From NCBI RefSeq assembly GCF_034427455.1, contig NZ_JAXQNN010000002.1, positions 921,907 to 985,906 of the forward strand: DNA of 64,000 nt, given 5' to 3'. How positions within the stretch are numbered: the first letter of the stretch is position 1; each line of letters starts with the position of its first letter. The DNA comes from Jeotgalibacillus haloalkalitolerans (lineage in GTDB: Bacteria > Bacillota > Bacilli > Bacillales > Jeotgalibacillaceae). This document shows, piece by piece, positions 28,247 to 37,281 of the stretch. The position numbers were made by a program, and so were the translations under genes. The notes beneath the pieces were generated by a model. The model saw only the letters and a list, made by a program, of their open reading frames with translations. It searched no databases and was not told the origin of the DNA.

Positions 28247-28430
28247 GTGAGGGAATAACTGACCAAATGATGTAAATCACTTGGCATGCTGATGGAAATA
28301 TTTCTTGTTTTGATGGAAATACGCTACTCTCAAAGGAATTGAAGGAATAAAAAGTAAGATTGAAGGAATCTTTTTTATATTGATATAATCATTTATCAAT
28401 TTGAAGGAATAACTCCTGAATTGAAGGAAT
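28247..28430. repeat. Approximately 21-bp-period degenerate array 2
   Basis: Cores related to TTGAAGGAAT begin at 28339, 28360, 28380 (TTGATATAAT), 28401 and 28421, with steps of 21, 20, 21 and 20. A second phase of related cores precedes it at 28247 (GTGAGGGAAT), 28267, 28289 (CTGATGGAAA), 28310 (TTGATGGAAA) and 28330. The two phases are offset by 9 bp. It fills most of the gap between the convergent ytfP and ytwF. Confidence 0.78.
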
Positions 28431-28497
28431 GTCGCAAGTCGCCGAACGATCTCACATCTGCTCTTCAAGGTTGCTTTGGAATACCATCCTAAAAAAC

Positions 28498-28543
28498 AAA
28501 ACCCGGTGTATCACATGATAAGTGATGATACACCGGGTTTTTC
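28498..28543 (-). terminator. Terminator of ytwF, possibly bidirectional
   Basis: AACCCGGTGTATCA pairs perfectly with TGATACACCGGGTT, with A and T runs on either side. Confidence 0.88.
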
Positions 28544-28550
28544 TTATTTC

Positions 28551-28865
28551 TTACGCTTTAGGCTTTGTCTCGCCCTCATACTCAAGCATACCGCCAGTCA
28601 TATTCGTTACTTTATAACCGTGGTCATGCAGGAACCAGCCTACATTTTCACTTCGGCGGCCGGAGCGGCAGATCACGATGTACTCTTTATCCTGATCCAG
28701 TTCATCAAGATGCATTGAAATGTCACCCATTGGGATATGCGTTGCCTGAGGGATCATCCCTTCAGCTACTTCATCATTTTCACGTACATCAATCAGGTTC
28801 AGTTCTTCACCTGCTTCAAGCTTCTTTTGTACTTCACTTGCAGTAATTGTGTTTAATTCAGACAT
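28551..28865 (-). CDS. ytwF: Rhodanese-like protein YtwF
   Basis: Single-domain rhodanese, 104 aa, predicted cytosolic sulfurtransferase. The active cysteine is in YIVICRSGRRSENVG near residue 66, and LIDVRENDEVAEGMI is the CH2A motif. ATG 28865 is supported by AAAGGGTGGAG; a reading six codons longer lacks a site. It follows leuS by about 50 bp and may be co-transcribed. Confidence 0.9.
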   Translation of the reverse strand: MSELNTITASEVQKKLEAGEELNLIDVRENDEVAEGMIPQATHIPMGDISMHLDELDQDKEYIVICRSGRRSENVGWFLHDHGYKVTNMTGGMLEYEGETKPKA

Positions 28866-28916
28866 GTTCTCCACCCTTTCCATTTCAGCATAATTAGATT
28901 ATAGCAATCTCATGTA

Positions 28917-31328
28917 TCAGTTTGCTACGATATTAACCAGTTTGCCTGGAACAGCGATCACTTTACGGACTGTTTTTCCTTCAATGGCAGACTTTACTTC
29001 GTCCTGATCCATTGCAAGTGATTCCATTTCTTCGCGTGTTGCTTCGCGTGGTACCATCAGCTTTTTCTTTAGCTTGCCGTTAATCTGCACAACGATCTCA
29101 ACTTCATCGCTTACCAGCTTGGACTCATCGAATGTTGGCCATTCAGAATAGCTGAGCTCGCCTTGTCCAACCTTTTCCCACAGCTCTTCAGCAATGTGAG
29201 GAGCAAATGGTGACAGCATTTTAACAAAGCCTTTAATGTAGTCAGCAGGAATAACGTCGACTTTGTAAGCTTCATTTACAAATACCATCAGCTGTGAAAT
29301 CGCCGTATTAAAACGGATGCCTTCAATATCTTCAGTCACTTTTTTCACAGTCTGGTGATACGTTTTTTCAAGTGCTTCATTCGGCTGATCTTTTACTTTA
29401 TCTGTCAATGCGCCCTGATCGGTTACCAGCAGACGCCAGATACGCTCAAGGAATCTTCTTGCACCGTCAAGACCGTTTTCAGACCATGCAACAGATGCTT
29501 CAAGCGGTCCCATGAACATTTCGTAGACGCGCAGTGTATCTGCACCGTGTGTGCGGATGATTTCATCAGGGTTTACAACGTTCCCTTTTGATTTACTCAT
29601 TTTTTCGTTATTTTCACCAAGAATCATTCCCTGGTTGAACAGCTTCTGGAATGGCTCTTTTGTCGGTACAACGCCGATATCGTAAAGTACTTTGTGCCAG
29701 AAACGTGCGTAAAGCAGGTGCAGAACAGCATGCTCTGCTCCGCCGACATAGATATCTACAGGCAGCCAGTGCTTGATTTTTTCCGGATCAGCAAGTGCTT
29801 CACTGTTCGTCGGGTCGATATAGCGCAGGTAGTACCAGCAGCTTCCCGCCCACTGAGGCATTGTATTTGTCTCACGGCGCCCCTTCATGCCTGTTTCAGG
29901 GTGTGTCACATTAACCCACTCTTCAATATTTGCCAGCGGTGACTCACCTGTACCTGAAGGTTTGATATTCTCTGTTTTTGGCAGTTCAAGCGGGAGCTCT
30001 GATTCAGGTACGCCTGACATTGTTCCGTCTTCCCAGTGGATGATCGGAATCGGCTCACCCCAGTAGCGCTGACGGCTGAATAACCAGTCACGCAGACGGT
30101 AAGTGATTTTCTTAGTGCCAAGGTCCTTCTCTTCAAGCCATTCTATTGATTTCGCAATGGCTTCTTCTTTGCCAAGCCCATCAAGGAAGCCTGAGTTCAC
30201 ATGCTTACCTTCTCCTGTATAAGCTTCTTTAGAGATATCTCCGCCTTCAACGACTTCACGGATCGGCAGGTTAAATTCCTGTGCGAACTCATAGTCTCTC
30301 TCATCATGAGCCGGTACAGCCATAATTGCGCCGCTACCGTAGCTCATCAGTACATAATCTGCAATCCAGATCGGCATTTTTTCATCATTTACTGGATTGA
30401 TTGCATAAGCACCTGTGAATACGCCTGTCTTTTCTTTTGCAAGGTCTGTACGTTCAAGATCACTCTTTGATTTAATTTCATTGATATAAGCTTCAACTGC
30501 AGCCTTTTGATCAGCTGTTGTGATTTTTTCAACGAGCGGATGCTCAGGTGCAAGCACTGCGTAAGTTGCACCGAAAAGTGTATCCGGACGCGTTGTGAAT
30601 ACATCGAACTTCTCATCAGTGCTGTCAATGTTAAAAGTGAGTTCAGCACCTTCAGAACGGCCGACCCAGTTACGCTGCATATCTTTAATGCTTTCAGGCC
30701 AGTCAAGTTCTTCAAGGTCATCAATCAGACGGTCCGCATAAGCAGTGATTTTCAGCACCCACTGCTTCATCGGACGGCGCTCTACAGGGTGACCGCCACG
30801 CTCACTTTTACCATCGATGACTTCTTCATTTGCAAGAACCGTCCCAAGTGCCGGGCACCAGTTCACCGCTACCTCGTCCACATAAGCAAGACCCTGCTCG
30901 TAAAGCTTCAGGAAGATCCACTGTGTCCACTTGTAGTACTCAGGATCAGTTGTGCTTACTTCACGGTCCCAGTCATACGAGAAGCCAAGCTCCTGGATCT
31001 GACGGCGGAATGTATCAATATTTTTCTTTGTAAATTCTGCCGGGCTGTTACCTGTATCAAGTGCATACTGCTCAGCAGGCAGTCCGAATGCATCCCATCC
31101 CATTGGATGAAGCACATTGTATCCCTGCATACGCTTGTAGCGTGAAAGGATATCAGTCGCTGTATAGCCTTCCGGGTGTCCTACATGAAGACCTGCGCCG
31201 GATGGATACGGGAACATATCAAGTGCGTAAAATTTCTTTATTGAAAAATCTTCATCTGTCTTGAAGGTTTTTTCTTCAAGCCAGTGCTTCTGCCATTTCT
31301 TTTCGATCACCTTATGATCAAAGCTCAT
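28917..31328 (-). CDS. leuS: Leucyl-tRNA synthetase
   Basis: Class I aminoacyl-tRNA synthetase charging tRNA-Leu, 803 aa as usual for Bacillus. HIGH-type motif is [10 protein letters not shown] near residue 48, KMSKSKGN lies near 577, and the editing domain is between with [15 protein letters not shown] 31328 follows TAGGAGG. Controlled by an upstream T-box leader. Confidence 0.97.
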   Translation of the reverse strand: MSFDHKVIEKKWQKHWLEEKTFKTDEDFSIKKFYALDMFPYPSGAGLHVGHPEGYTATDILSRYKRMQGYNVLHPMGWDAFGLPAEQYALDTGNSPAEFTKKNIDTFRRQIQELGFSYDWDREVSTTDPEYYKWTQWIFLKLYEQGLAYVDEVAVNWCPALGTVLANEEVIDGKSERGGHPVERRPMKQWVLKITAYADRLIDDLEELDWPESIKDMQRNWVGRSEGAELTFNIDSTDEKFDVFTTRPDTLFGATYAVLAPEHPLVEKITTADQKAAVEAYINEIKSKSDLERTDLAKEKTGVFTGAYAINPVNDEKMPIWIADYVLMSYGSGAIMAVPAHDERDYEFAQEFNLPIREVVEGGDISKEAYTGEGKHVNSGFLDGLGKEEAIAKSIEWLEEKDLGTKKITYRLRDWLFSRQRYWGEPIPIIHWEDGTMSGVPESELPLELPKTENIKPSGTGESPLANIEEWVNVTHPETGMKGRRETNTMPQWAGSCWYYLRYIDPTNSEALADPEKIKHWLPVDIYVGGAEHAVLHLLYARFWHKVLYDIGVVPTKEPFQKLFNQGMILGENNEKMSKSKGNVVNPDEIIRTHGADTLRVYEMFMGPLEASVAWSENGLDGARRFLERIWRLLVTDQGALTDKVKDQPNEALEKTYHQTVKKVTEDIEGIRFNTAISQLMVFVNEAYKVDVIPADYIKGFVKMLSPFAPHIAEELWEKVGQGELSYSEWPTFDESKLVSDEVEIVVQINGKLKKKLMVPREATREEMESLAMDQDEVKSAIEGKTVRKVIAVPGKLVNIVAN

Positions 31329-31366
31329 ACCAGTTCCTCCTAATGTAAAAAATTACCTGTAATAAA

Positions 31367-31402
31367 CAAAAAACTCCCGCCCCAATTATGGGACGGGAGG
31401 TG
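31367..31402 (-). terminator. T-box-controlled terminator in the leuS leader
   Basis: CTCCCGTCCCA pairs with GGGGCGGGAG and is followed by TTTTTT. The left side overlaps the region that would pair with the T-box as antiterminator. Confidence 0.9.
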
Positions 31403-31607
31403 CTTATACACTCCCGCGGTACCACCCAAATTCGTGTACACGCGCTCAAGTCCTTATCGCGGAAAACGGATCATGCTACTCTTTTTCGCATAATCGACTC
31501 AAAGGTGAGTTCACAGTGCGGCCGGTCTGCTTTCACCAGATGCAGACTCTCTTTTATCAGCAGCTTTCTGTTACTAATCCTTTTCTACGTCTTAGTTATG
31601 ATGACTA
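31367..31607 (-). promoter_or_regulatory. T-box riboswitch leader of leuS (Leu, CUC specifier)
   Basis: The minus-strand RNA contains the conserved T-box GGGTGGTACCGCGGGAG at about 31411–31428. The upstream stem I includes GTGAACTCACC near 31510, consistent with a CUC leucine specifier codon. Uncharged tRNA-Leu would bind and favour antitermination. The class is established; the specifier assignment is by inspection. Confidence 0.93.
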
Positions 31608-31613
31608 TTTTCT

Positions 31614-31642
31614 ATTGTATTCAATTGACTGCGGGCATGCAA
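31614..31642 (-). promoter_or_regulatory. SigA-type promoter for leuS
   Basis: On the minus strand TTGCAT and TACAAT are 17 bp apart, placing transcription start near 31607, just before T-box stem I. Confidence 0.65.
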
Positions 31643-31648
31643 GTTTTT

Positions 31649-32848
31649 TTAAGCAGCCGCTTCCACTTCTTTTTTCTTCAGCGGAAGGTCATAAATAAAC
31701 GTAATTCCGATTGAGATAACCAGTAAACCGATCAGCAGGAAGAACAGAGGTGTCATACCATATAAATCAACCATGATCCCGCCAAGAAGCGGCCCGATCA
31801 TCCGCCCACCCGTTGCTGTACTGTTCACTACGCCCTGATAAAAGCCTTCCCGTCCCTTTGGAGCCAGCCTACTCGCGATCGTCGGTACAGCAGGCCAGAT
31901 CAGCATTTCACCAATCGTTAAAATGATCATCGCAGCGAGAAAGCCCTGAAAGCTGCCTGCATAAGCAGTGACGGCAAATGAGACCATAAAAATCACTGTG
32001 CCGATCGCCATCTGTATTTTCAAATTGTGTTCAAAACGCTTTACAATCGGCTTGATTAACGGCTGCCCTGCAACAATCAACAATCCATTAACTGTCCATA
32101 GCACGCTGTAAAGTTCAAGTGGAATATTGATCCTCTGAGTGTAGTCAGCAATTGTAGATTGCCACTGCACATATCCGACCCAGCACAACAGGTAAGCTGC
32201 ACATAAAATCAGTAATGAGGTAAAGGCTGCCTTACTTTGAATCTGTCCCCGCTCCTGCAGCACACTCGTCTGGATATTCGGCTGCAGCTCAATATTTTTA
32301 TAAGTCAAAAGTGCAATCAGAAAGAAAATCACGTACATCACAAAATTTGCGATGAAAATATAATTAAATGAGAATGACGCAACGAAACCACCCATGGCGG
32401 CACCAGTCGCAACCCCAATATTCGTCGCAAGGTAAATGGCATTAAACGCCTTCCTGCCACCCTCTGGCCAGACAGAACCGGCCATAGCGTACATGGATGG
32501 AAAAACGATCCCTGAACCAAAACCAATGAAAATCATAAAAAATACATAATGCGGCCATCCATGCCAGATCATCAATCCGCCAACTGCAGTGAGCGTAATG
32601 AGAATCCCTGACATAATTGATTTGTAACCGCCAATTTTATCAAACAGTACCCCGCCAAGCAGGTTACCAAGCACACTCGCGCCTGCGTTTGCCATCAGCA
32701 CCAGACCGGCAGTTGTAAGTGACTTTCCAAGCTCTCCACTGATATAAATTGTATTTAACGGCCATAAAAAAGAAGCCCCCGTCACATTGATCGCCATTCC
32801 AATCACTAAAAACCATAAAGCACGCGGCACTGCTGTCCCTCTTTTCAT
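31649..32848 (-). CDS. MFS transporter
   Basis: Major facilitator superfamily protein, 399 aa with 12 predicted helices and the interdomain loop near residue 190–205. The A-motif-like GGVLFDKIGGYKS lies after helix 2. Family members in this position are drug-efflux-like, but the substrate cannot be read from sequence. I chose ATG 32848; a TTG six codons upstream is equally open and neither has a strong ribosome site. Divergent from mnmL. Confidence 0.85.
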   Translation of the reverse strand: MKRGTAVPRALWFLVIGMAINVTGASFLWPLNTIYISGELGKSLTTAGLVLMANAGASVLGNLLGGVLFDKIGGYKSIMSGILITLTAVGGLMIWHGWPHYVFFMIFIGFGSGIVFPSMYAMAGSVWPEGGRKAFNAIYLATNIGVATGAAMGGFVASFSFNYIFIANFVMYVIFFLIALLTYKNIELQPNIQTSVLQERGQIQSKAAFTSLLILCAAYLLCWVGYVQWQSTIADYTQRINIPLELYSVLWTVNGLLIVAGQPLIKPIVKRFEHNLKIQMAIGTVIFMVSFAVTAYAGSFQGFLAAMIILTIGEMLIWPAVPTIASRLAPKGREGFYQGVVNSTATGGRMIGPLLGGIMVDLYGMTPLFFLLIGLLVISIGITFIYDLPLKKKEVEAAA

Positions 32849-32973
32849 ATGTATTTCGTGTACCAAATTATTTTAACGGTTTACTTGAGCGAAAACAAGA
32901 TCATGTCAAGAAGATGGAGGATTCTTAATATTTGGTTTATGTGGTAATGGTTTCTGCAGCCAAGGAGGCTGTC

Positions 32974-33112
32974 ATGACGTTCGATTCTGCTGGTGGTGCA
33001 GTGGGATCCGGCTGATACAACGTCTAACCCAGGTGTATCACTACCTCAATGAACGAAATACGACGTTCAACGGTTATAATATCTACGTCATTTACAAAAA
33101 CATGACGTTCGG
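32974..33112. repeat. Approximately 21-bp-period degenerate array 4
   Basis: ACGTTC/ACGTCT/ACGTCA cores begin at 32977, 33020, 33063, 33085 and 33105, steps of 43, 43, 22 and 20, i.e. close to multiples of 21.5. ATGACGTTCG occurs at both ends. Intermediate units are too degenerate to call. It lies between the divergent MFS and mnmL genes. Confidence 0.6.
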
Positions 33113-33240
33113 ACTTTCACCACACACTCTTAAGAAACAGCTTTTAGTTTCCCGGAATTCATTAACAGGGTGGCTGCTATCACTATCATCGGTTTTCAAC
33201 ATTCAAATGAGTATTTCAATGACTGAATCACATACCCAGC

Positions 33241-33366
33241 TAAGGATTTCCGGGGAGGACGGAGACTCCCTCCCCAGGAAAGGACAGGTGAGATCCCGCA
33301 AGGCGAAGCCTGAGGAAGCTCACCGTCCGGGGGCAGTAAAGCACAGTCTTCCCCGGAAATCCTCAG
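33241..33366. repeat. GC-rich intergenic inverted-arm repeat, copy R8
   Basis: A 126-bp element with perfect 13-bp arms GGATTTCCGGGGA (33244–33256) and TCCCCGGAAATCC (33350–33362), extended outward with one mismatch. The core GCAAGGCGAAGCCTGAGGAA and GCTCACCGTCCGGGGGCA match R1. The rest of the 32.85–33.47 kb gap has only array 4 and short AT-rich flanks. Confidence 0.88.
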
Positions 33367-33476
33367 CGTTACGTCTAGCGCTTTTTAATCAATCCGCCTC
33401 CATTCAGTAGTCCCCTTCTGCAAATCATGGTAGAATGCCTAGAGTACGCTAATAGCAATGAAGGAGGTTCACACCT

Positions 33477-34436
33477 TTGGCAACAGAAAACCCTTTTCAA
33501 TATGCGGCTGATAATAAGCGCTATCATACATGGAACTATCATTTAAGAAATCATTTTGGACATAAAGTATTTAAGGTCGCGCTTGATGGCGGCTTTGACT
33601 GCCCGAACCGTGACGGCACTGTCGCGCATGGGGGCTGTACATTCTGCAGCGCTGCAGGATCCGGTGACTTCGCCGGAAACCGGGTTGATCCGCTTGAAGT
33701 GCAGTTTAACGAAATCAAGACGCGTATGCACCGCAAGTGGAAGGAAGGCAAGTATATGGCTTACTTCCAGGCATTTACAAATACACATGCACCTGTTGAA
33801 GTGCTTCGTGAAAAATATGAAAAAGTGCTCGGCTTTGAGGATGTCGTCGGCCTGTCGATCGCAACACGCCCTGACTGTCTTCCTGATGACGTTGTTGATT
33901 ACCTGGCTGAGCTGAATGAAAGAACTTATCTGTGGGTTGAGCTAGGACTTCAGACAGTGCATGAATCAACAGCTGATATGATTAACCGCGCACACGATTT
34001 TGAATGCTATAAAGAAGGCGTTAAAAAGCTTCGTGACCGCGGGATCAGAGTCTGCTCTCACATTATTAACGGGCTTCCCGGTGAAGACCGTGACATGATG
34101 ATGGAAACGGCTAAAGCTGTAGCTGACCTTGACGTACAGGGTATTAAAATCCATCTACTCCACCTGTTGAAAGGAACGCCGATGGTCAAGCAATATGAAA
34201 AAGGGCAGCTGGAATTCATGTCTCAGGAAGATTATGTCGAGTTAGTCTGCGATCAGCTGGAAATTCTTCCGCCTGAGATGATTATTCACCGCATTACAGG
34301 GGATGGACCGATCGAATTAATGGTTGGACCGATGTGGAGCGTAAATAAGTGGGAAGTACTGACTGGTATTGACCGTGCATTGATTGAAAGAGGCTCATGC
34401 CAGGGCAGCAAATATGTAAGCGGGGTGCGATCATGA
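33477..34436 (+). CDS. mnmL: Radical SAM protein MnmL (YtqA)
   Basis: Radical SAM enzyme, 319 aa, of the TIGR01212 family. Cysteines for the 4Fe-4S cluster are in the stretch from FDCPNRDG to GGCTFCS (C-x11-C-x2-C, about residues 41–57). B. subtilis YtqA (MnmL) works with YtqB (MnmM) in wobble-uridine mnm5s2U synthesis. The TTG start at 33477 follows AAGGAGG. Its stop overlaps the mnmM ATG (ATGA), so they form a coupled operon. Confidence 0.9.
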   Translation: MATENPFQYAADNKRYHTWNYHLRNHFGHKVFKVALDGGFDCPNRDGTVAHGGCTFCSAAGSGDFAGNRVDPLEVQFNEIKTRMHRKWKEGKYMAYFQAFTNTHAPVEVLREKYEKVLGFEDVVGLSIATRPDCLPDDVVDYLAELNERTYLWVELGLQTVHESTADMINRAHDFECYKEGVKKLRDRGIRVCSHIINGLPGEDRDMMMETAKAVADLDVQGIKIHLLHLLKGTPMVKQYEKGQLEFMSQEDYVELVCDQLEILPPEMIIHRITGDGPIELMVGPMWSVNKWEVLTGIDRALIERGSCQGSKYVSGVRS

Positions 34437-35005
34437 ATCTGGACAGAATCCTTCCATATACAAGAACACTTTTAGAAAGAGCGGTTAAACCGGGGGAAGT
34501 GGTCATTGATGCCACAGTTGGAAATGGCAATGACACATTGTTTCTTGCACGGCTCGTCGGCGAGCATGGCAGGGTTTACGGATTTGATGTTCAGTATGAA
34601 GCCATCCAGGAAACAACGACCAAACTTGAAGAACATGAACTGAAAAACCGCGTCCTGTTATTTAATCAGGGACACGAAACGATTGAAGAAACCCTTCCAC
34701 CCGTTCACCACGGGGCAGTTGCCGGTGCAATCTTTAACCTCGGTTATCTGCCTGGCGGTGATGAGACGATTGTCACAAGGCCGCGTACAACAATTGCCGC
34801 AGTTGAGCAGTGTCTGAGCGTCATGCGTTCAGGTGGCATGATGATTCTTGTGATTTATCACGGACATCCAGAAGGTGCAGTTGAGCGGGATTACCTGTTA
34901 CGCTACTGCGAGAAAATTGATGGACTTGAAGCCCAGGTGCTGCGCTATCAGTTTATTAATACGCAGACACCATCACCGTTTATTCTGGCCATTGAAAAGA
35001 AATGA
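34433..35005 (+). CDS. mnmM: tRNA nm5s2U methyltransferase MnmM (YtqB)
   Basis: SAM-dependent Rossmann methyltransferase, 190 aa. The SAM motif is DATVGNGNDTLFLA near residue 28, and NLGYLPGGD near 105 is diagnostic of the YtqB family. It methylates the aminomethyl group at wobble U34 of certain tRNAs. ATG 34433 overlaps the mnmL stop; in-frame codons upstream lie inside mnmL. Ends in a strong hairpin. Confidence 0.92.
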   Translation: MNLDRILPYTRTLLERAVKPGEVVIDATVGNGNDTLFLARLVGEHGRVYGFDVQYEAIQETTTKLEEHELKNRVLLFNQGHETIEETLPPVHHGAVAGAIFNLGYLPGGDETIVTRPRTTIAAVEQCLSVMRSGGMMILVIYHGHPEGAVERDYLLRYCEKIDGLEAQVLRYQFINTQTPSPFILAIEKK

Positions 35006-35046
35006 AAAACAGCCATGTGATCAATCAATGATCACATGGCTGTTTT
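35005..35046 (+). terminator. Terminator after mnmM
   Basis: AAACAGCCATGTGATCA pairs perfectly with TGATCACATGGCTGTTT, then TTAG. Confidence 0.9.
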
Positions 35047-35085
35047 AGTGTTCTAAAAGGAATAAAACGTTCTGCTTCGAGCGAC

Positions 35086-36087
35086 CTACAGCATTCTCTC
35101 CGCAATCCGCTTAAATGAATTCAGTTTATCCTCAAAATCATACGCAATTGTCGTCAGCATAATTTCATCTGTATCATATTCTTCTGCAAGTCTGTGCAGT
35201 TCTTTTTCAACATGATCAACATCACCAATGACCATGCGCTTCCGGTTCTCAAGGATACGCAGCCTTTCAAAGTGGCTGTAGTCATAAGACATTGCTTTTT
35301 CAGGACTTGGTGTGCCTTTAGATGGCATGCCCTGCTCCAGCATGACCATAGAAAGATCAAGGCTTGATGCGATCCGCTCTGCATCCCCCATTGTTTCACC
35401 GCAGATTGTAAATACGGCAACTGAGTGCTTTGGTTTGCGATAGTATTTTGAAGGCTTAAACCGTCTCAGATATTGCTGGGTATATGACGGTCCTCCCTGT
35501 CCGTTAATAAACAGCGCAAATGTATAGGGCACACCCATTTCAGCTGCAAGCGCCGCAGAGGATGGACTTGAGCCGAGCATCCAGAGGTCCGGAACTGTCT
35601 GTGTGACTGGTGTCGCTTTAATGTTGCCGTATGGATGATCCTCTGGCACGTCATCATGCAGGTATTGCAGCAGTTCTGCAACCTGTTCAGGGTACCGGTT
35701 CACGTCACGCGGCTTCCCGTCTGACAGTGCGTAGGATGCTCTCGGCATTCCACCTGGCGCACGGCCGATACCGACATCAATCCGGCCCGGTGTCAACCCT
35801 TCAAGCACTTTAAAGTTTTCAGCTACTTTATAAGCACTGTAATGCGGCAGCATCACACCGCCTGAGCCTACTTTGATCCGTTCTGTTTTCGCTGCTAAAT
35901 GGGCAATCAGCACTTCCGGGGAAGACCCTGCGAGTGTCGGCGTATCATGATGCTCAGATACCCAGAACCGCTTGAATCCAAGGCGGTCAGCAAGCTGTGC
36001 GAGTTCAACCGTCTGCTCAAGCCCCTGTTCTGCTGTGCCTCCTTCAGAAATAGATGACTGATCTAATATACTTAATGTCAATGACAT
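35086..36087 (-). CDS. LLM-class flavin-dependent oxidoreductase (luciferase-like)
   Basis: Bacterial-luciferase-like monooxygenase fold, 333 aa, of the subgroup with LSILDQSSISEGG at the N-terminus and FWVSEHHDTPTLAGSSPEV near residue 45. VGSGGVMLPHYSAYKVAE, GIGRAPGG and WMLGSSPSSAALAAE are flavin-binding family blocks. The substrate is unknown. ATG 36087 follows AGGAGTG; a start six codons upstream was rejected. Lies alone downstream of ytpB's terminator on the minus strand. Confidence 0.88.
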   Translation of the reverse strand: MSLTLSILDQSSISEGGTAEQGLEQTVELAQLADRLGFKRFWVSEHHDTPTLAGSSPEVLIAHLAAKTERIKVGSGGVMLPHYSAYKVAENFKVLEGLTPGRIDVGIGRAPGGMPRASYALSDGKPRDVNRYPEQVAELLQYLHDDVPEDHPYGNIKATPVTQTVPDLWMLGSSPSSAALAAEMGVPYTFALFINGQGGPSYTQQYLRRFKPSKYYRKPKHSVAVFTICGETMGDAERIASSLDLSMVMLEQGMPSKGTPSPEKAMSYDYSHFERLRILENRKRMVIGDVDHVEKELHRLAEEYDTDEIMLTTIAYDFEDKLNSFKRIAERML

Positions 36088-36129
36088 AAACTTCACTCCT
36101 CTCATCCACCATTATTGTAAAAACCATTT

Positions 36130-36170
36130 AAAAAGTCGAATATTCCGCTTAGCGAAACATTCGACCTTTT
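36130..36170 (-). terminator. Terminator after ytpB
   Basis: AAAAGGTCGAAT pairs with ATTCGACTTTTT with a CGCT/AGCG inner step, followed by T and A residues. Confidence 0.82.
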
Positions 36171-36171
36171 A

Positions 36172-37266
36172 TTATATACGGCTTTCTTTTACATAAATGC
36201 TCCCTGACAGAACCTTCATGACATTTCTGTATGCTCTTCCGTTAATATAAAAGAAAAAGCTGACTGCTCCACTGGAACGGATCATTTTTCTCGCAAGGCT
36301 ACGGACCTTTTTCTGGCTGTTCACTTTATCGTCAGACAGATATACGCCGAGAAGCCCCCTGTTGATCAGCATGTGGAATCTGCTGTGCGGCAGTTTCTTT
36401 GTATGTCTGTCCGCCTCCTGGACGAAATGCTGAAGTCTTTTGAAGAGGTTTTCAGGATCTTTATAGTAAAAACAGAAATTTAAATCCCCCTCTTCCCTAT
36501 CTTCTTCCTGATCAATAAAATAATCGAGCAGAATGTGAAGCCCCTGTATGTAAGGAAAATACCCTTCCCTGATCACAGCTGCATATTCAGGTTTAAAATC
36601 CGGTCTGAGTGCATAGGAGACAAGGCAGAAAATGCCGAGAGTTGAGCCTGTACATGCTGAAAACTCAAACCATTCCATCTCAGGAAAGTCACTGCGGTGT
36701 GTTTCAAACCACTGCTGCAGCCGTTCTTCCCTTTCTTCCTCAGCAACGTGCTTATGGATCTGAAGCTCACAGTAAATATGCGAGAGATAAAGTAACTCAT
36801 CCTTAATCAATGGATAGTTCGGAATTCTCGAGAGAACCTCCTGACAGCGGGTAACCAGTCCTGCTAAATAGTGATTCTCACTATCATCTCTCATTTGATA
36901 ATAATTACCCGGGACCGCACCGACTGTTAACGCATCCCCCATTGCCTGATGAAGTGCTGCAAAGTCCTCCGGATCCAGTGAAGTACTGCGGTCACACAGA
37001 TTATCAAGGTAATCACTGATCGTCTGATAGGCCACGATGAATTCAATGGCATCACGCTTCCCTTTTAATGCCAATAGAGACAGTATTCCACCGCCTTCAC
37101 AGTGAAAAGCTTTATCTGTCAGACTGTCGAGCGCCTGCTTCCTTAATTCCTCATTTTCAATCTGCAAAGCTTTTTGTTTCCAGGCATAGAGCTCCCTGTG
37201 TACAATCGGAAATACTTTGCGGTATACCTGATTCATCAGAAATAACGGTTCATTCGGAACTGCCAT
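36172..37266 (-). CDS. ytpB: Tetraprenyl-beta-curcumene synthase YtpB (DUF2600)
   Basis: YtpB is the founding large terpene synthase that cyclises C35 tetraprenyl diphosphate to tetraprenyl-beta-curcumene in B. subtilis. The 364-aa protein is all-helical with the conserved TISDYLDNLCDRS (Asp-rich, about residue 90), QMRDDSENHYL and LLDYFIDQEEDREEGDLNF segments of DUF2600. AGGTGG precedes ATG 37266. It follows ytpA by about 15 bp in one operon. Confidence 0.9.
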   Translation of the reverse strand: MAVPNEPLFLMNQVYRKVFPIVHRELYAWKQKALQIENEELRKQALDSLTDKAFHCEGGGILSLLALKGKRDAIEFIVAYQTISDYLDNLCDRSTSLDPEDFAALHQAMGDALTVGAVPGNYYQMRDDSENHYLAGLVTRCQEVLSRIPNYPLIKDELLYLSHIYCELQIHKHVAEEEREERLQQWFETHRSDFPEMEWFEFSACTGSTLGIFCLVSYALRPDFKPEYAAVIREGYFPYIQGLHILLDYFIDQEEDREEGDLNFCFYYKDPENLFKRLQHFVQEADRHTKKLPHSRFHMLINRGLLGVYLSDDKVNSQKKVRSLARKMIRSSGAVSFFFYINGRAYRNVMKVLSGSIYVKESRI

Positions 37267-37281
37267 GTGCTTCCACCTCTT

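Noticed and set aside
30507..31145. 212-codon frame on the plus strand inside leuS
   Set aside because: Antisense of a conserved synthetase with perfect family motifs; no ribosome site.
33033..33410. Plus-strand frame of 125 codons between the MFS gene and mnmL
   Set aside because: It covers array 4 and repeat R8, has no ribosome site, and the R8 part recurs elsewhere without an open frame.
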